From assembly GCA_002396335.1 (NCBI GenBank), contig DGXN01000032.1, positions 1-43,104 of the forward strand: a DNA stretch of 43,104 nt, in the 5' to 3' direction. Each line of letters opens with the position of its first letter. Within the stretch, counting starts at the first letter, position 1. The notes beneath the pieces are model-generated. The model made no database searches and was not told the DNA's origin. It was given only the letters and a program-made list of their open reading frames with translations. This DNA comes from Bacteroidales bacterium UBA4231 (lineage in GTDB: Bacteria > Bacteroidota > Bacteroidia > Bacteroidales > UBA932). This document shows, piece by piece, positions 40,869-43,104 of this stretch. A program made the translations under genes and the position numbers.

Positions 40869-42058
40869 AGCTGTCGGGAGGGAATGAGGGCCATCAGGTA
40901 GCCGACGCCGGCTACGCCCACGACGGTCCAGAGGATGTCGGTGGCTTTCAGGGCCACGGGATAGGCGCTGATGACAAAGTTCCCGGGCATGGGAACCAGG
41001 CCGAAGTGCTGCTGCAGAAGCACCAGCGCGATGCCCAGCACCAGGCCGATGGCCATCCCGAGCAGGGATACCAGCCAGCCTTCGAGGAGGAAAATGCGTC
41101 TGAGGAGACTTTCCGGAGCCCCCAGGCTTCTGAGGGTTTCCCGGTCGCCTTCCTTCTCGATGATGAGCATCCGGAGGGAACTGTAGATATTGAAGGCCAC
41201 GATGAGCACGACAAAGACAAGGATCAGGTAGATGGCCAGTTTTTCGTAGCGCATCATCTTGTAGACCCCTTCATCCTGCTGATAGCGGTCGAGTACTTTA
41301 AAACCATCTCCCAGGCGCTTCTGGAGCTCTTTCTGCAGGGTCCCGGCCTTGCCGGGTGCGGTCCAGATCTCGACGGAGGAGACTTCCGTCCCGTATTCCA
41401 GGAGTTCCCGGAGGGTTTCGATGGGGACGACGAGAAGCTTGGCGTCCAGCTCCGCATTCACGGATACGACGCCGGCGGTCTGCACGCGGACGGTGCGCAG
41501 CGACGCGGCGGGATTGGAGAGGGAGACTTGCTGCGTCCGGGACGGGTAATGGATTTCCAGGGGTGTCACGAAACGGGGATTCAGCCCCAGGGAATGGGCC
41601 AGCTGGGCTCCGGCCACCGCCTGTGGCAGCGACCCGCGGTGCAGCGTCCACTGCCCGTCAATGATGTGATTCTTCAGGGCCGACTCTTCCTCTGACGCCT
41701 CGTCGATCCCTTTCACGCGGGCAAGGCTCTGCCGGCCTTCATAGGAGAGGAAGACCTGCTCCTCGAGGACGCTGCTCAGGCGCACCACGTCGTCGTTGCC
41801 GACGGCCCATTGGAAAGCGTCCTGCGAAGGCGTGAAAACCTTGCCGGCGGCGGGGCGGACCACCAGGTCGGCCGCAGCGTCGGAAAGGGAGTCTTTCACC
41901 AGGGCGTTGAATCCGTTGAATACGGACAGGATCACAATGAGCGCCGCCGTCCCGACAGCCATCCCTGCGACTCCCAGGCCCGAAATCAGGTTGATCACAT
42001 TGTAGGATTTCCGGGCAAAGAGGTAACGGAGGGCTATTCTGAGCGGCAGCATTGTCAT
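40865..42058 (-). CDS. LolC/LolE-type lipoprotein-releasing ABC permease (FtsX fold)
   Basis: Product of 397 residues (395 if the ATG at 42052 is used). One N-terminal membrane helix (GLGVAGMAVGTAALIVILSVFNGF), a large periplasmic domain and three C-terminal helices (LILVFVVLIVAFNIYSSL; LEGWLVSLLGMAIGLVLGI; VVGVAGVGYLMALIP) give the FtsX/MacB layout. REGULAR LolC features such as RYLFARKSYNVINLISGL are present. It probably moves lipoproteins from the inner membrane to LolA together with a LolD ATPase encoded elsewhere. The whole spacer to rbfA is a dispersed-type repeat (42055-42080). Confidence 0.88.
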   Translation of the reverse strand: MTMLPLRIALRYLFARKSYNVINLISGLGVAGMAVGTAALIVILSVFNGFNALVKDSLSDAAADLVVRPAAGKVFTPSQDAFQWAVGNDDVVRLSSVLEEQVFLSYEGRQSLARVKGIDEASEEESALKNHIIDGQWTLHRGSLPQAVAGAQLAHSLGLNPRFVTPLEIHYPSRTQQVSLSNPAASLRTVRVQTAGVVSVNAELDAKLLVVPIETLRELLEYGTEVSSVEIWTAPGKAGTLQKELQKRLGDGFKVLDRYQQDEGVYKMMRYEKLAIYLILVFVVLIVAFNIYSSLRMLIIEKEGDRETLRSLGAPESLLRRIFLLEGWLVSLLGMAIGLVLGIALVLLQQHFGLVPMPGNFVISAYPVALKATDILWTVVGVAGVGYLMALIPSRQL

Positions 42059-42080
42059 TCTGAGCGTCAGCGAAGAATCT
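42036..42080. repeat. Short dispersed-type repeat at lolC start, with partial second copy
   Basis: Core at 42055-42080 reads TCATTCTGAGCGTCAGCGAA followed by GAATCT, a motif family I know as a recurrent intergenic repeat in bacterial genomes. ATTCTGAGCGGCAGC at 42036-42050, inside the lolC coding region, matches the core in 14 of 15 bases. The core fills the gap between lolC and rbfA and overlaps the rbfA stop codon. Confidence 0.55.
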
Positions 42081-42426
42081 ATTTTTTCAGCAGTTCATCG
42101 ATATGCTGGGCATAGTCCAGCGAACTGTCCAGGAGGAAATTCAGTTCCGGGACAATGCGCAGTTGCTTGGCCACGACGTGGCCCAGTTCGCCACGGAGGG
42201 CTTTGTTGTTTTCTTCCAGCAGCTGCATCACGGGGCCCTGTTTCTCGGAGGGGAAGATGCTGACGAACACCTTGGCCACCGACAGGTCCGGGCTCACCCG
42301 GACTTCGCTCACCGTCACCAGGGCGCCGCCGAATGCGGCCATTCCCTTGGCCCGGATGATTTCCGCCAGGTGTTTCTGCAGTTCGCGCGCTACTTTCAGC
42401 TGTCTTGTGGTCGCTTGTTTTTCCAT
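42079..42426 (-). CDS. rbfA: Ribosome-binding factor A
   Basis: Product of 115 residues with a KH-type fold, needed for late 16S rRNA 5'-end maturation in the 30S subunit. Recognisable blocks are TRQLKVARELQKHLAEII, VTVSEVRVSPDLSVAKVFVS, LRGELGHVVAKQLRIVPELNF and the final DSSLDYAQHIDELL. The length is typical. Its ATG overlaps the tyrS stop by one base (TAATG), so the two are translated together. Confidence 0.95.
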   Translation of the reverse strand: MEKQATTRQLKVARELQKHLAEIIRAKGMAAFGGALVTVSEVRVSPDLSVAKVFVSIFPSEKQGPVMQLLEENNKALRGELGHVVAKQLRIVPELNFLLDSSLDYAQHIDELLKK

Positions 42427-43104
42427 TATTTAACCTTGATAATGAAATAGTTCTTCTTGCCTTTCTGGGCCAGGATATAATGGCCGTTCACGATGTCCGC
42501 CTCGGTAATCTCGGCGTTGATGTCCGTCACTTTGTCCTTGTTGACGGAGACGCCTCCGCCCTGGACCATCTTCCGGGCTTCGCCCTTGGAAGGGAGGATG
42601 GTCGTCTTGACCGCCAGGAAGTCCAGCACGTTGCAGGGGAGCTCACTCTTCTGGATGTGGAAGGACGGCACGTCGGAGAAGACCGCGCGGAAGGTCCTTT
42701 CGTCCAGGCGGCGGAGCGCCTCGGAGTTGCCGCTGAAGAGCATCTGGGATGCCTCCACGGCCTTGTCGTAGGCCTCCTGTCCGTGGCACATCACCGTGAC
42801 TTCGCGGGCGAGGACTTTCTGGAGTTTCCGCTGTCCGGGGTCTTCGCGATGCTCGGCGATGAGCCCTTCGATGGTCTTCTGGTCCAGCAGGGTGAAGATC
42901 TTGATGTAGCGCTCGGCATCGTCGTCGGTCACATTCAGCCAGAACTGGTAGAACTCGTAAGGCGAGGTCTTTTCGGCGTCGAGCCAGATATTGCCTTTCT
43001 CGGTCTTTCCGAACTTCGTTCCGTCAGCCTTGCGGATCAGGGGGCAGGTGAGGGCGAAAGCCTCGCCTCCGTCCATGCGACGGATCAGTTCGGTGCCGGT
43101 GGTG
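42426..43104 (-). CDS. tyrS: Tyrosyl-tRNA synthetase, C-terminal part
   Basis: About 225 residues are visible; the N-terminus with the HIGH motif lies beyond the window edge. The frame is open to base 43104. The KMSKS-equivalent loop is KFGKTEKGNIW, followed by SPYEFYQFWLNVTDDDAERYIKIFTLL, a helical connector and a C-terminal S4 RNA-binding domain (LPSKGEARKMVQGGGVSVNKDKV). This agrees with bacterial TyrRS of the TyrS type. It is followed by rbfA in a one-base overlap. Confidence 0.95.
   Translation of the reverse strand, partial: TTGTELIRRMDGGEAFALTCPLIRKADGTKFGKTEKGNIWLDAEKTSPYEFYQFWLNVTDDDAERYIKIFTLLDQKTIEGLIAEHREDPGQRKLQKVLAREVTVMCHGQEAYDKAVEASQMLFSGNSEALRRLDERTFRAVFSDVPSFHIQKSELPCNVLDFLAVKTTILPSKGEARKMVQGGGVSVNKDKVTDINAEITEADIVNGHYILAQKGKKNYFIIKVK

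Overview
The window looks like chromosome from a moderately GC-rich member of the Bacteroidota, probably a gut-type Bacteroidales. This is inferred from many Bacteroidota-type promoters (TTTG, about 19-20 bases, then TAnnTTTG, with very short leaders), from Bacteroidota-typical families (DUF2795 small acidic protein, DUF4143 ATPases, cyclically permuted mutarotase, DUF1343, GH109) and from the near absence of strong Shine-Dalgarno sites. Genus cannot be fixed from the sequence alone.

Layout. 1-330: C-terminal end of a RelA/SpoT protein, facing uvrB (333-2531, minus). 2685-5260: tandem pair of OmpA-type outer-membrane proteins, each with its own promoter and terminator. 5319-8077 (minus): agmatine deiminase, a HAD hydrolase and N-carbamoylputrescine amidase, a putrescine pathway operon. 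8203-12939: acyl-CoA ligase, htpG, folE and a DUF2795 gene. 12940-18943: accessory, partly decayed region. It holds two DUF4143-type ATPases, fragments of a nitroreductase and of a YqeY-like gene, an ATC-hydrolase-family protein, a small membrane protein and a CpsB-type phosphatase. The first ATPase lies between near-identical 21-bp direct repeats, one of which is the 3' end of the DUF2795 gene, so this part looks like an integrated element. 19096-26571: acyltransferase, DEDDh exonuclease, a DUF1538 membrane protein with two PII-like partners, ribosomal protein L31 type B, a GlmM plus DUF1343 pair, and a DUF486 membrane protein. 26618-26692: tRNA-Glu(CUC). 26743-27315: a secreted glycine-rich protein.

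27404-39115 is the most striking region. It is a tightly packed eight-gene plus-strand operon for taking apart sialylated O-glycoproteins. In order it encodes a 974-residue SGNH esterase / sialate O-acetylesterase / M64 peptidase fusion, sialic acid lyase (NanA), a NanM-type mutarotase, a GH20 hexosaminidase, a GH33 sialidase, an MFS transporter, a GH109-type glycosidase and a NahK-type sugar kinase. Together they could remove O-acetyl groups, release sialic acid, trim GlcNAc/GalNAc, cleave the peptide backbone, import sialic acid and begin its catabolism.

39112-43104 (minus): tyrS (cut by the window edge), rbfA, a LolC/E-type permease, a FecCD permease and its ATPase. The ATPase reading frame contains a 176-bp element with perfect 30-bp inverted ends, apparently translated through. 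No CRISPR array, rRNA operon or complete insertion sequence was seen.
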